A DNA stretch of 23,775 nt, taken from JAEZKC01 sp046546375. Its GTDB lineage: Bacteria > Fibrobacterota > Chitinivibrionia > Chitinivibrionales > Chitinispirillaceae. Positions within the stretch are counted from its first letter, which is position 1, and every line of letters starts with the position of its first letter. The stretch is from the NCBI GenBank assembly GCA_046546375.1, contig JBKGXV010000052.1, positions 1 through 23,775 on the forward strand, in the 5' to 3' direction. The translations under genes and the position numbers were made by a program. Shown here piece by piece: positions 1-7,633 of this stretch. The notes under the pieces are model-generated. The model was not told the origin of the DNA and made no database searches. It saw only the letters and a program-made list of their open reading frames with translations.

Positions 1-58
1 TCAAGGAGTTTGCTGAAATCACGCGAGGACTGGTCTGAATTCCAAAGGAGAGTATACT

Positions 59-1141
59 ATGAAGTCATCATCAAAATATTTTATTCTGGTATTCATATTG
101 AGTTTCAATCAGTTTTCCTGTACTTCCAACAAAACACTGTTTATTTTTTCAAAACCAGAAAAAGCCGTTTATTCACTTGCTCAAATGTATCAAAACCCGG
201 ATTTGTATCTGTCATCTCTTGAAGAGGTATCATTTGATACAAACGGTACAATATATCTCAAGGGGATAAAACACAGAGATAGAAACCTCTCAGGCAATCT
301 TATCAATTCAGTACTTAACAATATTCATTCCACTGAAGCTTACCCGGAGTGTCTTATTGAGCATACTGCTGAAGAGGCACAAGCGTATTATGCATTCAAC
401 GAAGAATTCAAAACACGACCTCAAGGTTCCGACGGTTCATTACTGGTTATGGATTGGCATAGAAATAAATTCCCCCAGAAAATCACATTTCAAAATATAA
501 ACAGAAACACTAATTTTGCCTCATGCCTTTTAAAATCAGACCTATACCTGAAAAGGATGATTATGGGCAAAAAGCGGTTAAAAGTTTGGGGTATGTACTC
601 ATATGTAGGGTATGTTGAAAAGATGGTTATTGACAGAATGGAAGAAGGACATAATTCCAGCGGTTCGGGATTTGAATCTATCTTCCATCTCGTTCCGGAT
701 AGCATTTGCATCTCAACTAGCAGAAATCAAACTTACAAAGTAACCAAATGCAAGTTCAAACTGGTCCCACACAGACAATCAAACAAAAATGCCAGTAAAC
801 TCGAAACCGAATGGGCCAATAGCTTTAATGATAATTACAATCTGTTATTGAGCAAGCACAAAGAACTCAGAAAGCTTTCGGAAGTGTTAGAACTTTTCAC
901 CGTTCTGAAACTTTATACTGATGACAAATCGATGGCTCGAAATTTAAACCCGATACAGGAAACAAACATTCCAGAACAAATTGAATCCTTTAAATTCAGC
1001 AAGCAACTAATTGTTCCTGCCCCCATGATTAATCATCCCGCACGAATCAGTTACAGATGGATTATGATTTCAGGAGGTGTATCGTTTGATTTGTCTGAAG
1101 CAGTGATAATCGAAAAAGAAGATCCGATTGCAGATCAATGA
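59..1141 (+). CDS. Unknown secreted or lipoprotein-like protein, 360 aa
   Basis: I do not recognise this protein. The ATG has a strong ribosome binding site (AAAGGAG, about 8 bases upstream). Residues 1-20 form a short basic start and a hydrophobic stretch ending at Cys21 (NQFSC), so it may be a lipoprotein, although Gln at -3 is a poor lipobox. The rest is soluble-looking, charged and mixed alpha/beta, with a notable C-terminal stretch YRWIMISGGVSFDLSEA near residues 331-347. No catalytic motif stands out. It is visibly AT-richer than every later gene, in both codon use and third positions. That could mean recent acquisition, or a poorly expressed fast-evolving gene. The gene stands alone: the next gene starts about 230 bases later behind its own promoter-like sequence. 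That it is a real gene is likely; its function is unknown. Confidence 0.7.
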   Translation: MKSSSKYFILVFILSFNQFSCTSNKTLFIFSKPEKAVYSLAQMYQNPDLYLSSLEEVSFDTNGTIYLKGIKHRDRNLSGNLINSVLNNIHSTEAYPECLIEHTAEEAQAYYAFNEEFKTRPQGSDGSLLVMDWHRNKFPQKITFQNINRNTNFASCLLKSDLYLKRMIMGKKRLKVWGMYSYVGYVEKMVIDRMEEGHNSSGSGFESIFHLVPDSICISTSRNQTYKVTKCKFKLVPHRQSNKNASKLETEWANSFNDNYNLLLSKHKELRKLSEVLELFTVLKLYTDDKSMARNLNPIQETNIPEQIESFKFSKQLIVPAPMINHPARISYRWIMISGGVSFDLSEAVIIEKEDPIADQ

Positions 1142-1147
1142 TCAACA

Positions 1148-1182
1148 GTAATTTCACCGCGGCTCTTGAAAGGGGAAATTAC
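1148..1182. repeat. 8-bp inverted repeat after the first gene
   Basis: GTAATTTC (1148-1155) and GAAATTAC (1175-1182) are perfect inverted copies 19 bases apart, starting 7 bases after the stop codon of the preceding gene. They could form a transcript-end hairpin. There is no T-run after the second arm, so a classical rho-independent terminator is not supported. Confidence 0.3.
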
Positions 1183-1271
1183 AACAGTACCAAAGTATCT
1201 CGGACAAACATCTGAAAACCGTTTTCCGCAAAAACCTATGATGAAGGGTTTGGTTATATACAGCTGGTTTC

Positions 1272-1300
1272 TTCATTCCGTCCCTTATTATTTTTATAAT
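1272..1300 (+). promoter_or_regulatory. Candidate sigma-70 promoter for the metalloprotease gene
   Basis: A perfect -10 box TATAAT (1295-1300) lies 17 bases after a weak -35 TTCATT (1272-1277). It sits in the otherwise empty 1142-1375 gap and would give a leader of roughly 70 bases before the ATG at 1376. The region is AT-rich, so a chance match is possible. Confidence 0.4.
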
Positions 1301-1375
1301 ATCGTAAGAACAATCAGAACACCTTAAGCGTACTCTCCGTTCAATTGTTTGCGCATTCCGGGGAATCCTCTCTTT

Positions 1376-3694
1376 ATGAATAAGCCCTTTCAAATACTGC
1401 TTCTTTTACTGTTTCTGCTTGGATCGGGCAGTAATGCGAAAACGAGGCACTCCTATAGTGAGCACAGGGCTCGATTCTCCAGCGCCGCGAAACAAACCCT
1501 GAGTCCGTCCGAGCTGGAAAACAGGTTTAGGCCCTATCTGCAACAGCGGACCGAAAGAATAAAGGGAGAAGCGAGACGCAGATCTCGAAGCCGCTCCTTT
1601 GAAATCCCCCGCAGAACCCATTATCTGGCATTAATGAAAGCTTGGGATAAGCTGAGCCCTGAATTCAAACAACTCTATAAGCAGGCCACCTCCATCCCCT
1701 CTTCGTTCTCCTCATACCTTTCACCCAAAGGCCATTTTGAACTGTTCTACACCACTACCGGAAGAGACAGCGTGGATATCACCGACACTGTCGGATTCGG
1801 TGCGGGAGGAGACTGGCGTCAGAAAGAGTTTTCACCCAACGGAATACCTGATTACATCGATGAAGCCGCATTCGCACTCGACAGTGCATGGTCGATGATT
1901 GTGGACCGATTCGGCTTCAGTGAACCTCTGGCCTCACCGGGTCCGGATAACTCTACGGATCGTTACAAGGTGATGTTCATGCGCCAGGCAAATTCCTCCT
2001 TTTACGGAATCACCCACCTCGATGGAAAACAGAGTGATTCTGATCGGGGTTATCTCAGCCACATCGAAGTCAATTCAAACTGGTCTCACCCCTCCTGGGA
2101 GCCTTACGGATACGACAAAGAACCCTACAACGCTCTCCGTGTCACCTGTGCTCATGAATTTTTCCATGCAGTCCAGTATGCAATGGTATGGGATGTGAAA
2201 TTCAACATCCTGCTTGACTCCTATCCCCTAACCTGGACTGAAGGCAGCGCAGTTCTCATGGAGGAGTTGGCTTTCGGATATGTGAATGACTACATTCAGT
2301 ATGCAAATGATTACTTCCTTAATCCGCGTATCACAATGCTCGATGAAAACAGCAACAGCGGCACCGAATACATAAATTCAATACTGCTGAAATTCATATA
2401 TGAAAAAGTCGCCCCATATGACTCCATCAAATTAGTAAAAGATATATACACTTGCAATTATGAACAGAAGACCCCTTTCTACACCAATCTGGAACACCAG
2501 ACAGAAGCCACCGGGATGCTATGGGTTGATATACTCAACGGCTTTCATACAGAAAGCTTTTTCACCGGTTCACGATCCAGACCCGGAATGTTCATCGCGG
2601 ATGCGGAACTGATGGATCAATGGGTGTTGCCCCTCGAATCTCCATCCACGGATACAAAATCGGTAAAACCTTACGGTATGGAGGTTTTTTCCTACAAACC
2701 CCACATTGAACATACAGATACTTTGAAACTGATCTTTGATGGTGATACTGAAGCTGAAGGACAGAACAGGTCCTGGGCAGCCAAAGTTATTACCCGTTCG
2801 AATAAGGATTCGGTGCTGAATGTGAATCTGGATGAAAACGGTAAGGGTATGCTTGATATTCCGGGCTGGAAGCAGAAGAGCAAATGTGTTGTGGTTGTAA
2901 CAAACGGAAACCATACACAAACCAGAAATATGAGTATAATCCTGGAAAGCTGTCCTATCACAATGAACCCGGATGAAACTGAAACACTTTCAGTTTCATC
3001 CGAATCAAGTGCCGCGGATCTCTCAATCAAGGCTCTCCAGCCCCTTGGCTGTGAAGCGTCAATCGATACCGCTTCCGCTGATTCGCTCCTGGGCACGATT
3101 GCAGACAGGACTCTGCATTCCGCTTCAGCTTTTTTCGATCTCCATACTCCGTCTACCTGGTTTGGCAGCGCTCAAATCAACCTGCAAATATCCATACCCA
3201 AAGAGCACTTCAGCACTCTGCCGACAACCGCCGATTCGGCATCCATTCACAGATGGAACTCAAACTCTGCCACCTGGGAACAGATCAACTCCACATTCGC
3301 CGAGAACAACGATTCACTTCTCTGGAGTGTTGAAATTGAAAAGTCGGGTCTTTATGCGGTCCTGTTCAGAAAAAACCAACCTTCGGCATCTGTATTGAAC
3401 ATATTCCCCAATGTGGTTAACCTGAGCTCGGGCAAACCGATACGAATCGAAGGTGCAACGGTTTATGATGTTAAAATATTCAGTATGGATGGAACTCTTG
3501 TCTGCCGTGAAAGGAATCCAGACCAGTTTTCCACTTCAATACGACGCAACTCCTGGGGTGGCGTGGAATGGAATCTCAAAAACAGCAGAGGAAAACGAAT
3601 CGCCCCGGGAATGTACCTGATTGCGGTATCGGCGCTGGATCAGAGCACAATGCAGAAAAAAACTGTGAAGCAAAAGATAATGATCGTTCCCTAG
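1376..3694 (+). CDS. Secreted zinc metalloprotease-like protein with C-terminal sorting-type domain, 772 aa
   Basis: I start at ATG 1376 because it begins a clean signal peptide (MNKPF then a Leu-rich core, cleavage near SNA-KT); an upstream in-frame TTG at 1349 would only add nine residues. Residues 260-264 are HEFFH within AHEFFHAVQYAM, a zinc-binding HExxH. WTEG follows at about 287-290, where Glu289 could be the third ligand or a structural residue. This arrangement is typical of the large secreted metalloprotease-like family often labelled MXAN_6640 family. Residues from about 671 onward (IFPNVVNLSSGKPIRI, then VYDVKIFSMDGTLV, then GKRIAPGMYLIAV) look like the FlgD-Ig/type A C-terminal domain that routes cargo through the type IX secretion system in FCB bacteria. 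A probable beta-rich adhesion-type region lies between. The role is likely extracellular proteolysis or a surface-anchored fossil of it; the substrate is unknown. Confidence 0.8.
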   Translation: MNKPFQILLLLLFLLGSGSNAKTRHSYSEHRARFSSAAKQTLSPSELENRFRPYLQQRTERIKGEARRRSRSRSFEIPRRTHYLALMKAWDKLSPEFKQLYKQATSIPSSFSSYLSPKGHFELFYTTTGRDSVDITDTVGFGAGGDWRQKEFSPNGIPDYIDEAAFALDSAWSMIVDRFGFSEPLASPGPDNSTDRYKVMFMRQANSSFYGITHLDGKQSDSDRGYLSHIEVNSNWSHPSWEPYGYDKEPYNALRVTCAHEFFHAVQYAMVWDVKFNILLDSYPLTWTEGSAVLMEELAFGYVNDYIQYANDYFLNPRITMLDENSNSGTEYINSILLKFIYEKVAPYDSIKLVKDIYTCNYEQKTPFYTNLEHQTEATGMLWVDILNGFHTESFFTGSRSRPGMFIADAELMDQWVLPLESPSTDTKSVKPYGMEVFSYKPHIEHTDTLKLIFDGDTEAEGQNRSWAAKVITRSNKDSVLNVNLDENGKGMLDIPGWKQKSKCVVVVTNGNHTQTRNMSIILESCPITMNPDETETLSVSSESSAADLSIKALQPLGCEASIDTASADSLLGTIADRTLHSASAFFDLHTPSTWFGSAQINLQISIPKEHFSTLPTTADSASIHRWNSNSATWEQINSTFAENNDSLLWSVEIEKSGLYAVLFRKNQPSASVLNIFPNVVNLSSGKPIRIEGATVYDVKIFSMDGTLVCRERNPDQFSTSIRRNSWGGVEWNLKNSRGKRIAPGMYLIAVSALDQSTMQKKTVKQKIMIVP

Positions 3695-3713
3695 TATGCC
3701 AGATTGTCATACT
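3693..3713. terminator. Possible two-way transcript-end hairpin between convergent genes
   Basis: AGTATG (3693-3698) and CATACT (3708-3713) pair perfectly around a 9-base loop. The hairpin contains both stop codons: TAG of the metalloprotease gene overlaps the left arm and TGA of ispF starts the right arm. The stem is only 6 bp and AT-rich, so termination strength is doubtful. Confidence 0.3.
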
Positions 3714-4186
3714 TTCATTGCCGAAATACTGACAAAAGCCTGAATTCCCTCACCTTTTCCGAACGAAGTAAGTCCTTCCCCGGTTGTAGCAGTAAGCCCC
3801 ACATGTTCAACAGTGAGCCGGAGCAGTTCAGCCAGAGATTCTCTGATTGCGGGAATGTGTTTGGAAAGATGAGGTCTGCGGGCTTCAACGGAAACGGACA
3901 CATGATTGATTTGCCATCCGTTCAGAGTTTCCAGAGCTTTGCGAAGATATACGGCACTGTCCGTTATACCCTGCTTGAGGCAGAGGTCGTCACTTACCTT
4001 ACCCAGAATATTCACTCCGCTCAATCCCGATACGGCATTGGTTACTGCGTGCAGAATCACATCCGCATCGCTGTTTCCAGCAAGTCCCCGCGCCTGAGGA
4101 ATAACAACTCCCCCCAGAATCAAAGGCTTCTTTGAGTCTTCCGTTTCGAATCTGTGCGAATCCTGGCCTATAGCTGAGATGAACAT
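3707..4186 (-). CDS. ispF: 2-C-methyl-D-erythritol 2,4-cyclodiphosphate synthase, 159 aa
   Basis: IspF cyclises CDP-methylerythritol 2-phosphate to methylerythritol cyclodiphosphate, with loss of CMP, in the non-mevalonate isoprenoid pathway in the cytoplasm. Full length for the family (about 155-160 aa). The N-terminal GQDSHRF gives the metal-binding Asp and His (usually GxDxHRF). LILGGVVIP is followed by SDADVILHAVT with the third metal ligand His. ARRPHLSKHIPAIRE is a conserved helix, and TTGEGLTSFGKGEGI matches the usual TTTEKLGFTGRGEGI near the C-terminus. The loop that normally reads DIGKHFPDTDP is altered here to NILGKVSDDLCLK, which is unusual because it packs over the active site. 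The gene is alone on its strand, separated from the cell-wall operon by a GC-rich palindromic island. It converges with the metalloprotease gene with 12 bases between stops. Confidence 0.92.
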   Translation of the reverse strand: MFISAIGQDSHRFETEDSKKPLILGGVVIPQARGLAGNSDADVILHAVTNAVSGLSGVNILGKVSDDLCLKQGITDSAVYLRKALETLNGWQINHVSVSVEARRPHLSKHIPAIRESLAELLRLTVEHVGLTATTGEGLTSFGKGEGIQAFVSISAMKV

Positions 4187-4219
4187 ATTTTATCGTCCTC
4201 CGTTCTCCGTTTCCCGTTG

Positions 4220-4261
4220 GGCCGGCCGCCGCTCATGCTGAGCCCGTCCCGCTTAGCGGGA
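4220..4261. repeat. GC-rich island of stacked small palindromes
   Basis: Within 42 bases there are three separate palindromes: GGCCGGCC (4220-4227), GCTCA-TGC-TGAGC (4231-4243) and TCCCGC-TTA-GCGGGA (4247-4261). The composition is far more GC-rich than the flanks. It lies downstream of the amgK-like gene (stop at 4282) and upstream of ispF (start 4186), both on the minus strand. It could be a transcript-end structure for the operon or a dispersed REP-like repeat. No T-run follows it in either direction. Confidence 0.45.
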
Positions 4262-4281
4262 GTCGCGGTTTACACCATTTT

Positions 4282-5316
4282 CTAACGGAAACGTATCGGC
4301 TCGGTCTGTGAAACCGGAGCCTTGCCCGCCCCGTTCTCCTCCATGCTCTCAAGACAACACCTCACCGCTCTGCCCATCACCGGATATTCAGGAAGGTGTT
4401 CGAAGACCGAGGCAAGCCTCCTTAACGCCACGGGCACAAACTCGCTGTATCGCGGTTTACCTTTATGCAGAGACAAGTTGCCGTATGCACCCAATGCCTG
4501 CATCAGTCTCTGAGCAGAACAAATATAGTAATCCTTTTCATCCGGAGCTTCGTTCCATTTTGACATATAAAATTCATGCAGTTTTTGGGCAGTGCCCGGA
4601 TCCAGAGCATCGACATAAGGGTCCTGCAGAAGAGAGGCCAGATCATACTGAGGAGGTCCCAGACGGGCTCCCTGATAATCCACAAAACGGATTTGACCTT
4701 TATGAATCAGAATATTTTCCGACTGGAAGTCACGATGCATGCAGGTTTTTTCCAACCCGGCAGCATGTTGTGCCATCCTTTCCCGTTCCGTATTCCAATC
4801 ATCCGTCAGACAATGTTCCTGACCGAAATACTCGGTCACACAGTGTCTGGCGAAATATGCGGTTTCCCACATGAATATGTCCAGATCCATTTCCCGGGAG
4901 GAGATAACTTCGCTTCCGGAAACATCCACCTGCTGCCATTCGAAAAGCGCATCGATTACTGATCTGTATATCGATTCAACAGCATTACTGTCCCCTCTTT
5001 TCATCTCGCAGTACTGCTTGAGCGTCAATGACCCCAAGTCTTGCTCGAGAATAAGACCGTGGCGGGGATCGCTGCAGTAGATGTGAGGAAGAAAAGGCAC
5101 AGAGACAGAAAGTTCCTTCTGAATCGTCAGGAATCTGGGCCAGTCCTCATCCCTGCTGTCCCACTCGATAAGAATATAGGATTGATTTTCACGGCCTACA
5201 CGTATGAATCTTCTCTGCGAACCCGCCTGTCCGGCCAGCTCAACTGTCCATTCGGAGTGATGAAAACCATCCGTACATTTTTTCAGAAACTGAATCTGTG
5301 CAGGTGTAAGTTCCAT
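4282..5316 (-). CDS. amgK: Sugar kinase of the AmgK type (anomeric MurNAc/GlcNAc kinase), 344 aa
   Basis: This is an aminoglycoside-phosphotransferase-fold kinase. The catalytic loop is HRDFQSENILI (His194, Asp196, Asn201) and the metal-binding segment is FVDYQGARLGPPQYDLASLL (Asp213). The latter is the signature of the COG3178 family, which includes AmgK. AmgK phosphorylates the anomeric carbon of MurNAc (and GlcNAc) to give the 1-phosphate. I start at ATG 5316, one base after the stop of the murU-like gene. The frame stays open upstream to 5394, but that would overlap murU by 77 bases. The AmgK assignment, rather than a generic phosphotransferase, rests on the adjacent murU-like nucleotidyltransferase and the namZ gene in the same operon. 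Specificity for MurNAc versus another sugar is inferred. Confidence 0.8.
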   Translation of the reverse strand: MELTPAQIQFLKKCTDGFHHSEWTVELAGQAGSQRRFIRVGRENQSYILIEWDSRDEDWPRFLTIQKELSVSVPFLPHIYCSDPRHGLILEQDLGSLTLKQYCEMKRGDSNAVESIYRSVIDALFEWQQVDVSGSEVISSREMDLDIFMWETAYFARHCVTEYFGQEHCLTDDWNTERERMAQHAAGLEKTCMHRDFQSENILIHKGQIRFVDYQGARLGPPQYDLASLLQDPYVDALDPGTAQKLHEFYMSKWNEAPDEKDYYICSAQRLMQALGAYGNLSLHKGKPRYSEFVPVALRRLASVFEHLPEYPVMGRAVRCCLESMEENGAGKAPVSQTEPIRFR

Positions 5317-5317
5317 T

Positions 5318-6244
5318 TTAAAGCTCAATTTCTCCCCATTCAGTGACAATCGATCCGACGGTGTTCTTCTTAACCGCACCATCCCCAAGCACAATGCACC
5401 GTGATACCCTTACCCCTTCAGGAACCTCGTCGGGTTCATACCAGGTACACGGCCCCAGAACGGAACTGTGCCCTATATGAGGTCTTGAACAGATTTTCCT
5501 TTGCCGATCCAGTACAAATTCATCCGGCAGCTTTAAATCAAGCTTGCCCTCAAGCACATCGAAATGAATGGCAGCAAGTGCAGCAGGAGTACCGATGTCC
5601 CTCCACCAGCAGGAATCACTCGGGGAGATGATTCCGGGAACAAAACCCTTTTGTGCTGCTCTTCTCCATACGGGAATGATGGAGAAATCTTTCTCACCCA
5701 CGAAATCAAGGAACTCTCTTCTGTAAAAAGCCGCACCGGTGAAATCCGCTCTGGATGCCTGCGGAAAGGATGCTTCTTCACTTCTGACACCCAGGTAATC
5801 ACTGCTTTTCGAGTCATACAGTACAGTTCCCTGTTCGTTTGCGGGAAACGCTACAAGGGAGCATATTCTCCCCGATTTCTCAAAAGATCGGGCCATCTGT
5901 GCAATATCAAAGTTGTTCAGAATATCCACATTGGCCACGAAAAAAGTTTCATCCCCCCTGAGAAACTCCCGTGCAAAGTCAAGTGCCCCGCCTGTGCCCC
6001 TGATCTCCTCTTTTTCGTGAAAGAGCTCAAATTCCACAGTCGATTGTCCCTTGTACTCTTCCACCAAATGATTCAGATAGTGGGAATTCACCCCCAGTGA
6101 GGAAAATACTCCGGAATTATGGAGATGTTTCAGGTTCCGTCCCAGAAGAGGTTCGCCGCACACGGGTACAAGCGCTTTGGGGATATGTTGTGTCAGAGGT
6201 TTGAGGCGTGTACCGAACCCGGCAGCAAGTATAAACCCTCTCAT
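5318..6244 (-). CDS. murU: MurNAc-1-phosphate uridylyltransferase-like nucleotidyltransferase, 308 aa
   Basis: The N-terminus has the sugar nucleotidyltransferase signature GFGTRLKPLT (about residues 9-18) followed by PKALVPV, with the conserved Lys near residue 23. GTGGAL near 83-88 and VANVDIL with a metal-binding Asp near 107 complete the active site. WWRDIGTPAALAAIH near 215-228 matches the W-D-I-G-TP segment of MurU/GlmU/RmlA-like enzymes. MurU makes UDP-MurNAc from MurNAc-1-phosphate and UTP, bypassing de novo MurA/MurB synthesis. Pseudomonas MurU is about 223 aa; this protein has roughly 80 extra C-terminal residues with a hexapeptide-like pattern (IGHSSVLGP...VLGDGAVKKN), suggesting a short left-handed beta-helix. 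Its ATG overlaps the namZ stop (ATGA), and the kinase starts one base after its stop, so the three are co-translated. A different sugar-nucleotide product cannot be excluded from sequence alone. Confidence 0.8.
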   Translation of the reverse strand: MRGFILAAGFGTRLKPLTQHIPKALVPVCGEPLLGRNLKHLHNSGVFSSLGVNSHYLNHLVEEYKGQSTVEFELFHEKEEIRGTGGALDFAREFLRGDETFFVANVDILNNFDIAQMARSFEKSGRICSLVAFPANEQGTVLYDSKSSDYLGVRSEEASFPQASRADFTGAAFYRREFLDFVGEKDFSIIPVWRRAAQKGFVPGIISPSDSCWWRDIGTPAALAAIHFDVLEGKLDLKLPDEFVLDRQRKICSRPHIGHSSVLGPCTWYEPDEVPEGVRVSRCIVLGDGAVKKNTVGSIVTEWGEIEL

Positions 6245-7422
6245 GAGCGTTTCTCCTTGTAATGAGTGACTGCAGCGAACAACTCACTCCAGGCTTTATA
6301 CTCTTTTTCCCACTCAGCTCTCATCTCCCCGACAGATCCCCCGCCTGCCAGAGCTTCGCGCATCCGGGTATTTCCGGCCAGGATATCGAAAGGCTTCTTC
6401 TCGTATTCATATTCGTATGGCGGATCCGTGAACCTGAACTCGTCGGCTGAAGTTCGTATCACCGCACTGAGAAATGCCGCTGTTGTCTTCACCGGCTGAA
6501 AACGCCTCGGATCGGTAACGTGTAACTGCAGTCCCCCGCAGAATTCCCCTTTCCATTTCTGAAATGTAGGAATGAAACCATGTTTTCTGAAAAGACATCC
6601 GGGCAGATTTTCTTTTGCCAGAAGGGACAACACCTCTTCAACCTTGATATAAGGAGCTCCGAAAAGCTCGAAAGGTCTGGTTGTCCCCCGTCCCTCGGAA
6701 AGATTGGTGGCCTCAAGCAGCACCTGGCCCGGATACACAATCGCAGTATCAAGCGTAGGCATGTTGGGGGAAGGAAGAACCCAAGGAAGCCCCGTATCAC
6801 TGAAGAGCGAATCGCGCCACCAATCCTCCATCCACACCACATTGAGATCGCAGCCGGTCACATAAAGCTTTCTGATAAGCACCGCCATCTCACCCATGGT
6901 CAGACGGTGACAGAGCGGCATGGTGGCTCCTCCCACGAAGGAGAAGTAGTTCTCTGAAAGCATGGGGCCGTCAGTACCTACACACCCGATCGGATTGGGT
7001 CTGTCGAGCACCCACACAGGGATACCATTGCGGGCGCAGGCTTCCATGCAGTTTTTCAGAGTCCATACGTAGGTATATGGACGGGCACCCACATCCTGGA
7101 TGTCGAAAAGAAGCGCATCCACACTTCCAAGCATGGATTCAGAGGGAGTGCGCACCTCTCCGTAGAGACTGTATACCGGAATGTTCAGTTCCGGGTGCGT
7201 ACTTCCTTGCCATTCGATCATGTTGTCCTGAGTCTGACCGTAGAGTCCGTGCTGTGGTCCGAATATTGCAGCAAGAGTGCAGTGTGGAGTTTCCGCAATG
7301 AGATCCACCACGTGCCGGTAGTCTGAAGAAACCGATGCCGCATGACAAACTACACCCAGCTTTTTGCCCTTGAGCTGCTGAGGGAAATCCGAAAGCAGAA
7401 GATCCAATCCGAACCTGGTCAT
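6241..7422 (-). CDS. namZ: Exo-beta-N-acetylmuramidase NamZ family (DUF1343, GH171), 393 aa
   Basis: The protein matches DUF1343 along its length: GPQHGLYG, IPVYSLYG, LLFDIQDVGARPYTYVWTL, VLDRPNPIG, GLPWVLPSPNMPT and NLSEGRGTTRPFELFGAP. The family's founding member, Bacillus NamZ, removes MurNAc from the non-reducing end of peptidoglycan fragments. I prefer ATG 7422, with AGGGA about 6 bases upstream, over an in-frame TTG at 7461. No signal peptide is visible from either start, whereas many relatives are secreted, so this copy may act in the cytoplasm on imported fragments. The usual PEHG motif reads PQHG, followed by QDNMIE; I recall this as a recurrent subfamily. It is the first gene of the namZ-murU-amgK unit, which explains the substrate supply for the two downstream enzymes. 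Confidence 0.88.
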   Translation of the reverse strand: MTRFGLDLLLSDFPQQLKGKKLGVVCHAASVSSDYRHVVDLIAETPHCTLAAIFGPQHGLYGQTQDNMIEWQGSTHPELNIPVYSLYGEVRTPSESMLGSVDALLFDIQDVGARPYTYVWTLKNCMEACARNGIPVWVLDRPNPIGCVGTDGPMLSENYFSFVGGATMPLCHRLTMGEMAVLIRKLYVTGCDLNVVWMEDWWRDSLFSDTGLPWVLPSPNMPTLDTAIVYPGQVLLEATNLSEGRGTTRPFELFGAPYIKVEEVLSLLAKENLPGCLFRKHGFIPTFQKWKGEFCGGLQLHVTDPRRFQPVKTTAAFLSAVIRTSADEFRFTDPPYEYEYEKKPFDILAGNTRMREALAGGGSVGEMRAEWEKEYKAWSELFAAVTHYKEKRS

Positions 7423-7451
7423 AAAGTTCCCTGGAATAATTGTGTTCGGGT

Positions 7452-7467
7452 CCGGAATCAATTCCGG
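7452..7467. promoter_or_regulatory. 16-base dyad, candidate operator of the namZ operon
   Basis: CCGGAAT (7452-7458) and ATTCCGG (7461-7467) are perfect inverted copies around a 2-base centre, 30 bases upstream of the namZ ATG. The length and symmetry suit a dimeric repressor or activator. It lies in the divergent namZ/rpsU region, on the namZ side of the rpsU promoter. I could not find a convincing promoter for namZ. Confidence 0.4.
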
Positions 7468-7557
7468 GACAAAGAAGTAAAAATACTATGATCACAGCGA
7501 AGCTGAAAGCCGCTCAAGAGAAACTTTTGATGGTTTTCAGCACGGGATATCCAGAGT

Positions 7558-7586
7558 TTGCCTCTCAGAACGGCAGATAATATATT
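7558..7586 (+). promoter_or_regulatory. Candidate sigma-70 promoter for rpsU
   Basis: TTGCCT (7558-7563), a 17-base spacer and TATATT (7581-7586) give a good housekeeping promoter about 48 bases before the rpsU start codon. It is followed by an A-rich leader. Confidence 0.5.
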
Positions 7587-7633
7587 TATAAACTTTCCCA
7601 AACCTTTAGAAAAAAGAAAGAAGGTGAAGTTGC

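Noticed and set aside
7139..7495. 118-codon minus frame starting with a signal-like peptide
   Set aside because: After about 14 residues it runs out of frame through namZ and has no family pattern. Kept only as a frameshift question.
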